From Datisca glomerata (taxonomy: Eukaryota; Streptophyta; Magnoliopsida; Cucurbitales; Datiscaceae), in contig QANY01013209.1 of NCBI GenBank assembly GCA_003255025.1, forward strand, positions 310,001 to 374,000: a DNA stretch of 64,000 bases, written 5' to 3'. Made by a program: the position numbers and the translations under genes. The notes under the pieces are model-generated. The model ran no database searches. It saw nothing but the letters and a program-made list of their open reading frames with translations, and was not told the DNA's origin. Shown here piece after piece: positions 24,428-36,223 of this stretch; the first letter of the stretch is position 1, and every line of letters starts with the position of its first letter.

Positions 24428-26331
24428 TGCTGGGGGTTATGCCCTCAAAGCATGTGTATTGACATTTTGATATAAAATTTAATGAGGGTTACATTTTTTT
24501 ATAATTGTTCTTTTAAATTATTGTTTAATGATTTATATAAATATCTAAAAATTCTATATTCATTAATGAGACTATGAACTTATATTAGTACGAGAGTATT
24601 AAGATCTTAGATGATGAATAAAATAATCAGCAACATATTAAAGTATGAAATCTTTAATGAATGGTTGCTAGTATGGTTCACTAAGCATTATGAATGCATG
24701 TGATCTAGCTCCAGCTCATTGATGTGTATAAATATCTTAGTTAAGTTACTCTATATAAGGAGATTATATATGACTAGACCGATGTGAATTAATATCTTTA
24801 TTAACATGCCGTTTATCATAAAGATCAAATACACATTAATTTGATGATCATATGTAGATCAGTCTGAATTCTGAGTAATCATGAACTCCAATGTATTTCT
24901 ACTGGATCTTTTGATTCACTCGTTAATTTTTATTTGTAAAACAAGCTAGTAACTTTTGTTTTGGAGATTCAGTGATATGCATGGCTGGGAACATGATCTT
25001 GCAAGATTTGGAATTCAAGCTTTCTTAATGGATAATATATTGGTTCATTTAAGTGTTAATTTAGAAATGAATGGTTATTGAGCTCAAATTTATAAAAAGA
25101 TCATAAATTAGTCATTCATTAGCGAATTAATGGTACTTAAGGATCAATATGTATTTGGAAAGGTAAAATGATAATTTTAACCAGCTCTAATTTACGAACC
25201 AATAATTGGAGGACAGAACTACATGAAATGATTATATCAGTTGACTACATGAGAATACTCTATAAATACATTATATAATCACTAAGAGTTCAATTACATA
25301 TTTATAGTTTAATTAATAATCTAGTTTATTGGAGCTTGGGATAATTAGATATATTAATTTTGAATGAACTGATATTTAGATATTTATCTGATTAAAATAA
25401 ATATTTAATTTACAGTAATTGTCACATGTCGATCAATGATTGAGAATCATAGATCATCATGTACTGTTGTAGTGCCACATGGCACTACAGCAGTTGGCGT
25501 GTAACACAGCAGTGCCACACGACACTGCAATATGGCGTAACTACAGGGCTGTGTGGCATAACTACAGTGCTGTAAGCAAGATGCCTTAAGGCACTGTGAT
25601 GGTTTATGCCAACTACAATGATGTGTGGCACTGCAGTTCTGCGTCATTATACAGTGGGTCCCACTATACTGGATAATTTGAAATTAAATATTAATTATCC
25701 ATAAATACATTGTACGTCATTATCTAGAAAAAATACTGATATTATTCTAATGGCCTCAGTTGATCATCTATTCATCAATCTAGAATTGAATTGAGAACAC
25801 AGTTGGTGTCAGAGTGTTTTTCTCTATGACTAATAGTTAAATCAAAACTCTGAAAGAATAATCATCGCGTTCTTTTAGAGAATCATCTTACTGAAGTCAT
25901 TCTCAGTAAATCTTTACATCTTATGTGTTGAGTACATTTAGAGACAGAAAAGTGTCTTGTAATATTCTATGTGCCCACACACATCCTAGTGCGTTGAGGA
26001 TTGACTTGGAAGATCTTGAGGTGGATCTCTGAGTCTACTGATCGTTGGAACGGTTTCATGGGACGGAGTATCGATCGGTTTTGCAAGGACGCTTGATATA
26101 GACTACAAGAGGTATATGATTCCTAACCTTGTTTGTGGTAGATTTAATGTATAAATATATAATGGATCATGACTAATTGAAAAAGAGTTTTCAATAAAAA
26201 GCGTTTATTTGGTTATCTTGGCGTTGCGCAACTTTTATTTTATTAAAAGATTTAATCTTTATTGAAAGTTAACTTTTTTAAATGACCACGCGCCACACGC
26301 TTCCGCCGCGCACCTGCCGGGACGACCAGTA
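24428..26331 (+). repeat. 3' LTR of element E
   Basis: 1904 bp from TGCTGGGGG to CCAGTA, ending directly at the GTTCA target duplication. It includes the degenerate palindromic cluster at 25460-25650. Confidence 0.85.
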
Positions 26332-26336
26332 GTTCA

Positions 26337-26971
26337 ACCAATTGCCTTCATTCACAGTTATCTCATCAATTACCATCATTACAAATGCAATTTACTCAAC
26401 CACCTAACTCAAATATCATTACACTTAAATCTAAACTGAACACACACATACCATACCTTGGAAACCATATCATGCTTAGACCAAAGTTATCATTTCTCGA
26501 TCGAATTATATGCAACTCACTAGCTTAGAACTCATCTTTAGCACACGCAAAGTCCTCTGACCAGCCTCTCAATGTTATGGGGTATCCCACAAGAACCTTT
26601 TTTCTAGAAGACTAAAGCGAGAGATAGGATAGATGAATAGGTTTAAGCCTTTATCCCCTTGGAGGGATGACTCCTTGGATAAATTCATCTGTCACATCAT
26701 AAGGTTACCCTATACCTCTTAGGGTAGAGCCTCATCACCATGGGATGCTCCCTCTAAGATAGAATCACATCTCACCTTATGTTGAAGCAGAACCTCCGAA
26801 TCATAATCTTAACCACAACCTCATATTTGTATCAACCCAAAACCATAATCACTTTCTTATTCAAAATAAGAATCTCATTCAAACCACATTATCACCACAA
26901 TATATTTTCTAAAAATATCTCCATAAATCAATAAACAATTCTCTAAGGAATTTGAGGCATATTTTCTAACG
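26337..26971 (-). repeat. TRIM-like LTR copy 1 (major part)
   Basis: It continues at 16690-16745 on the other side of the copia insertion. It contains about 80 bp around 26600-26690 that the other two LTR copies lack. Confidence 0.75.
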
Positions 26972-27165
26972 AATCTCCACCTTGACTCAAATTCTTTCAA
27001 CATCAAATAATCAGCATCGCTACAGCTCCACCTTGAATCATACCTTCTCCAATCACAACATGGAACTTTAACAACACCATATATTTGCATGCTTCACATC
27101 ATCTCTATCTTGAACCAAACTCGCGTACCGTCCAGGATCAAATCATTAGCGCTGATACCATTTGC

Positions 27166-27768
27166 TGTAAAGGAAACATCATAAACAATAAATAAAATGT
27201 TATTTTTAATGTGTTTCGGTCAATTGCCTACATCCACAGTTACCTCATTAATTACCATCATTACAAACTCAATATACTCAACTACCTAACTCAAATCTCA
27301 TTGCACCCAAGTCTAAACTGAACACACTCACAAACCATACCTTGGAAACTATAACCAACATAGACAAAACTCACCACTTCTCGATCAGATTATATGCAAC
27401 CCACTACCTTGGAAACTGTCTTCAGCATGGGCAAAGTCATCTGACTGGCCTCTTAATGTCATAGGATATCCCCTCCTGAGGTAGAGCCCTCTATCACATG
27501 ATAAGGGTATCTTATATCTCTTAGGGCATAACCTCCTCACCACGGGATACTCCATTTAAGGTAGAACCACCTCTCACTTTCTATCAAATCATAACCACCG
27601 AACTATAACCACAATCTCATATTTACATCAACTCAAATCCCTAATCGCTTTTTTTATTCAAAATAGAAATCACATTCAAACCTCATTATCACCACAGTAT
27701 CTTTTCTTAAAATATCTCCATAAATCATTACACAAATCTCTAAGGAATTCGAGACATAGTTTCTAATA
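27166..27768 (-). repeat. TRIM-like LTR copy 2 (middle, shared)
   Basis: 603 bp. It is bounded on the minus strand by a purine tract before its start and by a TGGTATCAGC primer site (about 27150-27160) after its end. It therefore serves as both 3' LTR of one unit and 5' LTR of the next. Confidence 0.75.
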
Positions 27769-27944
27769 AATCTCCACCTTCACTTAAATTCTACTAACAC
27801 CAAACAATCAACATCACTACAGCTCCCAAGTCTAAACAATCAACATCAACAATGTCATATCTTTGCGCGCTTCACATTGTCTCTATCTTGAACCAATACT
27901 CTCGTATCGTCCAAGATCAAACCATCAGTTTTAATGCTATTTAT

Positions 27945-28572
27945 TATAATGAAAGTGTCATAAATAATACACAAAATGATATTTTTAACGTGTTTTGGCC
28001 AGTTGCCTACATCCACGGTTATCTCATTAATTCGTTACAAGCTCAATATACTCAACCACCTAACCCAAATCATATTACACTTGAATCTAAATTGAACACA
28101 GACACAACCCATACCTTGAAAACCATAACTAGCTTAGAAAAAAACTCACCATTTCTTGATCGAACTATATGCAACCCACTAGCTTGGAACAGTCTTCAAC
28201 ACGGGAAAAATCCTCTAACTAGCCTCTCAATGTCATGGGATATTCCCTTTTGGGATATAGTCTTCTCTCATATCTTAAGGTTGCCATATATCTCTTAGGG
28301 CAAAGCCTTCTCACCATAAGATGCTCCATTTAAGGTAGAGTCACATCTCACTCTCTATCGAAACAGAGCCACCGAACCATAACCACAGCCTCATATTTAT
28401 ATGAACTTAAAACTCTAATCACTTTCTTATTTAAAATAGTAATCTCAGTCAAACCTCATTATCACAATAATATATTTTCCTAAAATATCTCAATATGTCA
28501 ATAAACAAATCTTCTAGAATATCTCTATATCAATGATAAAATCTCTAAGAATTTGACGCATATTTTCTAACA
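27945..28572 (-). repeat. TRIM-like LTR copy 3 (outer 5' LTR)
   Basis: About 628 bp, aligned throughout to copies 1 and 2. It begins TGTTAGAAAATATG on the minus strand at 28572. Confidence 0.75.
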
Positions 28573-30271
28573 AAGTCCTTGATGACCTGACCGTAGCAAA
28601 CACTCATGTACTGTCTTCATGTCCTTGATGACGGTAGCAAACACTCATGTACAGTTTTCATGTCACTTGTGTAGTTTTGGAACAAGTCACTCTACTCTAA
28701 GTTGTCTTTACCACTATTTTGTAAAAGAGAGAGGAAAAACTTGGTAAAAGATGGCAAAAAGTAACAGTATGAGTATCTCAAATAACCATGTAATAGTTTT
28801 TTCGAATATGCCATCTAGAGGTCAAAACCCATTTCAGTTTCCCTTTCAATTTCTTTTTCTAGAACTTTTGCGAATATACCGGTGAGGAATATACTTTTCT
28901 GTCAAACTTAAACGAATGCATTGAGCATATGACACCAGACAAACCTTGGCCACGAGGATATAGATCCCCGGAGTAAATACAGAAGAACATTTTCAGTTGA
29001 CATTGACACCAGACAAACCTTGGCCGTCAAGCCCTGGTGTCATCGTGGCGAGGCAACTACTTTGTCGGACGTCCAACTAGTACAAGAATACTCAAGCCAA
29101 ACAAGAAATTCGACATAAGATAGTTTTATATGTTACGTTTGACCAAAAGATTAAATAAACTAAAGAATCTATAGGATTTTCCTATCCTTAAATGCTTGAT
29201 AATCAGTCAAGTTAAACAATATTGTATCAATAATATTAAAATGGGATAAGCAAGGGATGAACGAACGGTCTCTTCCTAAATACTAAAAGAGCAGCTTTTA
29301 TTATGTCAGCTGATGCTGAATAGCTCTGACAGTCATTATAAACAGAGTTTCAGATTATCTGAGTTTCCAAAGACTGAGATAAAAGTTAGATCTAGTTCAT
29401 TCATTGATATAAACATATTAAATTCATTAATAAATAAGTAAAAAAATAAAAAATTAATATTTTAAGATAAAAGTATTTAAATTAGATCTGGTTTATTCAT
29501 ATCTGACTGAACAATCACACATAATCCAACTACACTTTCTATTATTGCTAAACAACGGCAGAAAGTCCATTTTGTAAAAACAGATGGCAGAGTACTTAAT
29601 TTATCAGTAGTCTATATAATCTTCAATGATATTGTTTTATCCATTAATAGGAAGGAAATATTGGAAAATAACAACTAATAGCATCCAACTTGAAAATTTA
29701 ATCTAATGATATTGTTCTTAGATGAATTTTCATGTTAACATATTTTCGAAATACTTTTCAAAAATGGAAGAATTTTGATTGAACATTAAAATAGCATTTT
29801 CATATGCTTTCTATGAAGATTTAATAAAATCCCAACTTATGACAATATGCATTCTATTTGAAGTTACAAAATCACATTTCAAATTAAAATTATTGAAAAT
29901 ATTTAGCTTATCAAAAGATTTACTCAAATAATCAGTCAGCCTGTAGCATCAAGAACCCTGTAATTCTTAACCTACATAAATCAGACACCTTCATATTAAC
30001 CCCACATGACATAATATATACAGCAAATCGTGTTGTTTCAAGAGGAAACAATCATATTCAACTCAATTTGCCAGACAAATCAAAGACTGAACAAAGGACA
30101 GAACAAGTGAACAATCTTAAAACAAATCAACGAATAAGATCCGCAGAGATTTTGGTTAAATTCTAGCTTCTTAAAAAAAATTCAGTTCAGATATCTTCCT
30201 GACAAATCCTTCTAATCTAACTATTGACATCTGAAGATCTTTGTTTCTAATTTTCAAAAGACAAAACCTAG
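28573..30271. other. Intergenic DNA and probable 3' UTR of the first phosphatase gene
   Basis: No gene was recognised. It contains a 42-46-bp tandem pair at about 28576-28665 (each copy holds AGCAAACACTCATGTAC) and a 21-bp direct repeat at about 28931 and 29005 sharing GACACCAGACAAACCTTGGC. The part nearest 30271 should be the minus-strand 3' UTR. Confidence 0.5.
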
Positions 30272-33200
30272 TTATGTCAATCTTCCACTCTCCAATGTAT
30301 CCAGCATGGGGCTCGAGTCCCGCGTATTGAATCGCATGTTGTGTTGAGGTTGCATATATACACTTCCAAGCTCGGATTGCTGCATATTAAGACTATTGGT
30401 ATTAGTGGAAGTTGACTGAACCCCGTTTCGAGACTCTGCCAACATCTGAAAATATGCATGAGGTCCCCAACCTGCACACAGGTACAAGGAGTGAGATACT
30501 TGACCGTGGAACTAAATTTAATAAATAGGTTAGACCCGTTTTTCCACACACGGGAATTAAGGGAGAAGTATTAGTATCACCGAGCAGGAAATTTTGAAGA
30601 AAGTAAATAAAAATCTAATTGAAAAGCTCAGACCAATCACTCTTTAAAACCTAAGTGTTAAGGAGAGGGGAACTAAGTCATTTTAACCAGTACAGATGTG
30701 ATGTGAGCATTCCAACAAATCTAGCCTGCACAACCCGCAACAACCCTCAAGATTGATACTTTACAGGTCTTTTCCCTAAGAAATAATTAGGGAACACCAT
30801 AGTGCTTTGATTATCTAGCTAGTTTGTAATAATTGGAAACATGTATCTCACTAGGATAGAAGTCACACATTAGCAACACTGCTATTCCACTCGGATTAGT
30901 ATTTGCCACCCAAAACTTAAGGTATGCAAGTGTTATGAATTATATGCATGTCATCGTCAGGACATTCATCTTTTTATCAAATACATGACAACACTGAGAT
31001 GATTAACCAGGAGGAGTGTCAAAGTAAGATTAGACATTACTTGTTCGCGTTTAAAGAAACACACCTCCCTCTCTAGCCTTTTCCACATATAATCTAAATT
31101 TTGACATAGAATCTAAATTTTTTGACATAGAATCGTAATTCGATATGTTGGTAATATATCAGCCAGCTTGATCAAGACACTGAGAAAAAATTAACCACCC
31201 CATGCACTTTTTCTGTCTCTAGCGGAATTCTGTTAGGATGCTCGTATATATCTTGATTTTATTCTGGAACATGTTATTATCCCAACAAAAAGCTATATCT
31301 ATGAAAGGTAAAACATTTTTAAAACAAAAGGAATCAGCACCACAGGGCATACCATCTATGTCATATGGGGGTGGAAAGAATTGTAAGTAACAAAATGAAG
31401 CAATTGTCATCCCTGCAAAAGAAATAATAATAAGATATGGACTAAAAGATCATTGTAAAAACGACGCGATAAATGGAAGTCTTCACAAACCCGACCTAGT
31501 AAGCCTCCAGCAAATACATCTTGCCAGTGATGCCAATAGTCATCAACTCGGGAAACCCCAACAAGAGCTGCAATAAGTAATGGTAGGAATACAATACAGA
31601 GCTTTGCAACATGGCCCCTATGATCAAATGCCCTAATTTTTCCTGACAAATACCAAGCAAGAAAGCCAAGACCAGCAAAGGACCCTACATACATAAAGCA
31701 AGAATTGCCCAAGCTAACTTCTTAAACAAAAACTCCAGATACAGAACAAAGTAAAACCAATAAAAAAACTTTTTCAAAATATGCAAGTAAAAAACGCAGA
31801 AATGATTTGACAGGTAAAAACAAATGTGTGTGTAAGCTTTTGACTAACAAATCCACACATCATTGTAAAGCAAAGTATACCATGCAAATCCTTAAGAAAA
31901 TCAAAGTCTCCCAACTATCTCTTACAACTAAGGTACTTATATTAAAGTATCGCATCTGTTATTAAGAACTTAGACAAATTATGATCATTGATTTAAATGA
32001 TGGTATGTTAAACACTCTTTGTATTTCCTCTGCTGGCAATTACAATTACAATCCTCTAAAAGTCTTTAAAAGCTAGAATAATAGGTCCGTTTATTACAAA
32101 TTTGTTAATTTTGACATTTTTTAACCCAAAAAGAACATTTAATACACCTTACAAACCACTTAATATAAAGTTATTTAAAAATATGTTATATTAGTAAAAT
32201 AAAAGTGATGAGCATGTCAGAGTTTATCATAAATTCTTAAGAGGTAAAGCTTGTAAAAGTCTACATACATACATACATATATATATATACTGTGTATGTG
32301 TATGTGTCTGTGTGTGTGTGTGTTGTAGTTCTAGTACAAGAACAGGAAAAGAAAAGAAAGATCAGCTCCATTGCCCTTTTTCTGTAACTAGAAATGACAA
32401 TGAATCTTCTTACATGAGGTAGGACCACTAGGGAGGGGGGGAGGGGAGCAGCTCTATCGCTCTTTTTACGTAACTAAAAAAAATTTTATGTAACTAAAAA
32501 ATGAGTCTGCTTACATGAGGTATGCCCACTAGGGAAACTTTTGTAACCTTCCTTAATGATATTCTTCACTCCAGTACACATAACATCGGTTGTGACAGGA
32601 TCAAACACCTGGACATGTTAATTACCTGAGTGAGAAATTAATCATGCAAAATTAAACTCACCTGTCAATACATAGAAATGGAAAAATCAAGTAATTTGGC
32701 CAACTGGAAAACCAACCCCTTTGCCATCTGGGAAACAACGCCAAAAGAAGTCAGGACGAGGCCGCCCAACAGCATCCTTGATTGCATCAGTCATAACTCC
32801 AGTAATTAATACCGAGTACAGAAGACCTGAAAATGAAAGTTTCATCAGAAAATTATAATCACCAAACTACATTGATATGGTGGAAGACATAGAATCGCAT
32901 TATAAAATCTTAAAAGGGAGGACTACCCAATATGGCATGATGCAGATCATAGACATCCTTTCTTACAAAGTAGTAGACAATAAAGACAACAAGCGGCACC
33001 AGTACCGCGATAATCTGTTAGGAAGAGGGAAAAAAATTCTTATTGTCTTCAACAAAAAGGAATGACGAGACGAGATGATTCTTTTTTATGATGACATTTC
33101 ATAACGCTGTAAGCCTGTTACATACTGGAACTGCCCAAAGGGGAACTGTATTGTCTTTCAATGGGTATTGCAGGTCCGTCGTCATGTCCCGCCCAACAAA

Positions 33201-33341
33201 GCGATGAAATGGTTCAATAACATTCAAGACGACCTCGATCACCACAAGAAGCATAAGTATCAGCCAATCATGCATATGTGTTCTTGCTACTTTAGCTCCA
33301 TGGGATCTCACAGTGTGAGTACCCAAATTAATTTCTGGCAT
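30272..33341 (-). CDS. Lipid phosphate phosphatase (PAP2 family), paralog 1, 7 exons
   Basis: Exons on the minus strand: 33341-33126, 33014-32927, 32826-32717, 32608-32515, 31684-31496, 31412-31353 and 30471-30272. Total 957 bp, 318 aa, all GT-AG and in phase. It is an integral membrane enzyme that removes phosphate from phosphatidate and related lipid phosphates. The catalytic motifs are complete: K118-x6-R125-P126, PSGH at 164-167, and S214-R215 with H221 and D225. Hydrophobic segments fit six membrane helices, the first at [16 protein letters not shown]. The start [10 protein letters not shown] follows an acceptor-like site and an in-frame TGA, which indicates an intron in the 5' UTR and rules out N-terminal extension. 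The architecture and length match the plant LPP2 type. Its paralog lies 17.9 kb upstream with the same intron positions and phases. Confidence 0.92.
32261..32324. repeat. Compound microsatellite (CATA)n/(TA)n/(TG)n
   Basis: ACATACAT, TATATA and TGTGTG runs in intron 4 of the first phosphatase gene, before a run of degenerate duplicated DNA. Confidence 0.9.
32360..32540 (-). repeat. Partial duplication of an exon-intron boundary in the first phosphatase gene
   Basis: The segment around the real exon 4 donor (32511-32536) recurs, diverged, at 32410-32434 further into the intron, with matching upstream sequence (AGCTC-AT-GC-CTTTTT-GTAACTA). The copy keeps a GT donor but changes the PSGH-encoding bases (GGG CAT to GGT CCT). 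Confidence 0.75.
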
Positions 33342-34345
33342 CTCTCACTGGATCTAAAATAGAAAGAGGAAAGGTTAGTAAGAAGAAAGTAAGAAAATCA
33401 CGTACAAAATATGAAAACTGTAGAGATATGGTATTTAACAAAAGCTATCATTTTCAAGCAAGTCCACAATTAATCAGCAACGTAACATAGGATGCGGTTA
33501 ACAACCTTGTGATCTATAACGAAATTGAAAATCTGAAATTGAAAATCTAAAATGCAACTCGACAGAAGAGATATACGTTATTAGAAACTAACCGAAGAAA
33601 ATGCCACTGTATGTCCATATATTTTATACAAAACATGATGATAAAGACCAGCCAAAGACTGCACACACTACCTAATTGGCGCAGCGACTCAAATAGATTC
33701 ATTGGATGAATATATGATTTGCTAGCGGACTAGAGTGATTATCTATAGTTAGAGCTGTGCTATTTCCTTGGACTAGAGTCCTCCTATTTCACCGTCCAAA
33801 CAACTAATAAAATTGGCACGTTAATTGTCATCACCTTTTCCTATTTTTCTCAGGAACAAACAGTGATCTATTTTTGACAAACTAAAACAAACAGTGATAT
33901 ATTAACTAAAAGATTCATAACAAACAAAAGGAAATCCAAAAACTACAAAAGCGAACTAAATGATAGACCAAAAGAATCAAATACTACACAAGAATTCAAA
34001 TTCAAATTAAATTAAAGCAAAAAATGGAGACAGGGGGAGTGGCTCACAGAATTTAAATTTCAGATAATAAAAAACAGAACCGTTAAGAACTCGTCTCCAA
34101 ATTTATAGAAACCGGTAAAAATCAAAGAGGAAAAGAACAAGAAAGAACTTCAAACCAGTTTGAATATAAAGCAGGTCGGATTCCGCGGAAAACACAGGAT
34201 ATACGAAAGGAAATCGCACACGATTAGCTTGGACAGAAACTAAAACTACTGAAAATGTGGAAAGCAAAAGCTGAGCGGCGCCTGAGAAGCAGGAGTTGGC
34301 GGTGGTGGTGGAGTTGGTTTTTGCTTGGCTGGGAAAGCCAAGCAT
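33342..34345 (-). other. 5' UTR and 5' UTR intron of the first phosphatase gene (inferred)
   Basis: An acceptor-like CTATTTTAG lies 12 bp before the start codon, so the upstream leader exon should sit towards 34100-34345. A minus-strand open frame at 34345-34103 (MLGFPSQAKT...) falls there; it cannot join the main frame because TGA lies in frame just before the start codon, so at most it is an upstream open frame. Confidence 0.45.
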
Positions 34346-36022
34346 GCAATGAAAAAGGAAAACTTTAATTCAAATAAATGAATATTTTAATGAATATTTT
34401 ACACTTTAATAAATTTGTTTTAGGAGGCGTCGGCGAAACAACACATTTAAGAATTTTTAAATAAAAAAAAATTTATGTTGGTTAATATTGAGATTTTTAT
34501 GTTTGAATTACACAAACTCTTAATCTTCATATAATTTCTAACCATCTACAAAAAATAATATGAGAACTTCGACTTGAATTATAGTATGTCTTGATCTCCA
34601 TATAATTTATTACCATCTAAGAGGAAAAAGTATTTTATCAACAATAATTATAATTTGACAATATACCTGATGTTAAATCACATATCTACGTCAAAATCAA
34701 AATCTAATTTTTCTTATTTATTCATATGTAACCATATTTATTACATTATATGTATGAAAGATAATAAATTTTCGAGATTCAAATATTTTTTACATACATT
34801 ATTTGATAAATAGCATCAGGGGATGTTATTACAAAAATAAAGTTTCAAATTAAAATATAAAAATTATAGGCATATTCAGTTGACTTAAAAATGATTTTTT
34901 CAGAAAAAAAAGTGAAAATGGGAAAATAATGTTTTTTAGAAAATTTAATATTCAAAAATATGCTAGGAATATTCAAAAAAATATTTTAGTGTAGCTTTTT
35001 TGAAAAACTTATTTAAAAAAAACTAAAAATCAATTAAAATTAGAATATGCATTCAAAAACAAGTTTATGTATCTAAGAGATGTTTTTGCATTGTAACCCA
35101 AATAAAAACAAGCATTCAAACATCTATAGTTTATATCATTTCTAGGAAAAATGAGTGGATGTTGAAAAAGTAACTCAGACTTATAAGCTAACATTCTTTT
35201 GATGGCCCAAACCCTTTTGTCAATCGTGTTACACTCTTGCCTTGAACACACAACCTAGGCTAGAATGATAATTTAATCATGGGTCTAAATTTTAATATTC
35301 CACTGTCCACGTTACCTTTGTATTTTCAAAATTCTTTGCTTGTTTTTGGTGGAATTGCTTTTTTTTCCTTTTTTCCTTTGTATAATTATCCACTTTAAGA
35401 TGAAAGATTGATATAACCTATGTGCTGCCCAGCTCACCTATCAATTTATCGCCATTTGACATGCGTGTGACAAAAGGAGATATCATTTTTTCCAAGGAAA
35501 AAAAACAATAGTTTTTGGTTTACCCGGATATTCAAAAACAATTCTAACAAGTTGATGTATAAAAATAGTCCAAGAGTAAAAAATGTTTGAGCAAAAACAT
35601 ATACATGATATTCAAATATACATTTATTATCATAATTCATGTTATCACATTTGAAACAATTTTCATGTCAAAAAAATTAATAAAAAATAGGAACACTAAG
35701 GGTATGTTTGGTAAATAAAAATATTAATAGAAATGGAATAAGTACTTCTTAGTAATAGCTTGTTTGGGAAGGATTTATCGAGGGGAAATGGTTATTCTAG
35801 AGGAATACCATGTCATATCCCTTACTTAAAGGAATAGATACTTCTATAAATCTAGATTATTAGCTATCATTTTTCGGTAGTATTCACTATTAGTAGTAAT
35901 TTTATGCACTTTCTCCTCGAATTCCCTCCACATTTCTCTCCCACTCTAAAACTCGCTCCATGAAACTTTTTACGTTACACATACATAATTTAAGAGTATT
36001 TTGAGAAATTAGCTAAAGAACA
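34346..36022. other. Intergenic DNA, no feature recognised
   Basis: AT-rich promoter-side DNA of the first phosphatase gene, followed by unremarkable sequence up to the duplicated flank of elements A and B. Confidence 0.5.
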
Positions 36023-36193
36023 AATATTTGATTTCAGTATTGATTGCATCATACCAATTAATGAGTTTCACAACTTACTCTAAACAGTTGAATGATGAAA
36101 GATAATATATTCCATCATTTTCCATTCCCATTTCCATGAACAGTTATTCCGGTAAAAGTATTTTCTTTCTGCTGCAGCTTGATGATTCAAACT
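36023..36193. repeat. Left copy of the 171-174-bp direct repeat flanking element A
   Basis: It runs from AATATTTGATTTCAG to CAAACT, directly abutting the TGTTGAAG start of element A. It holds 157 bp of host flank plus the first 14 bp of the element B LTR. It matches 40574-40744 with one difference (C at 36188, T at 40739). Confidence 0.93.
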
Positions 36194-36223
36194 TGTTGAA
36201 GAAGGAAAAGCTGCAGCCTCAGA

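Larger units (their letters stand above)
16746..26331 (+). mobile_element. Ty1/copia LTR retrotransposon (element E), 9.6 kb, defective
   Basis: A 5-bp target duplication GTTCA flanks it (16741-16745 and 26332-26336). Both LTRs begin TG(T/C)TGGGG then TTATGCCCTC. The purine tract AAGTGGGAGAT precedes the 3' LTR. The coding part reads gag, protease, integrase, reverse transcriptase, RNase H, the copia order, and is full of stops. It lies inside LTR copy 1 of the TRIM-like element, so it is the younger of the two. The LTRs differ by large indels, so it is not recent. Confidence 0.9.
16690..28572 (-). mobile_element. TRIM-like tandem element: LTR-internal-LTR-internal-LTR, interrupted by a copia insertion
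   Basis: On the minus strand three related LTRs start GTTAGAAAATATG and end before a Met-type primer site. LTR copies are 27945-28572, 27166-27768 and the split copy 26337-26971 plus 16690-16745. The two internal segments (27769-27944 and 26972-27165) are only 176 and 194 bp. The right-hand one of these ends in the purine tract CAAGGTGGAGAT and has TGGTATCAGC just after an LTR end. No gag or pol coding is present. LTRs of 600-690 bp are longer than classical TRIM LTRs, so TRIM-like or another small non-autonomous class is the safer label. No outer target duplication was recognised. Confidence 0.75.

Noticed and set aside
25447..25647. Cys-rich minus-strand open frame in the 3' LTR of element E
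   Set aside because: It lies in the palindromic repeat cluster of the LTR; the repeated CS-T-C pattern comes from the short DNA repeats.
34103..34345. N-terminal extension (targeting peptide) of the first phosphatase
   Set aside because: An in-frame TGA precedes the MPEINLG start after the acceptor site, so this frame cannot be joined to it.
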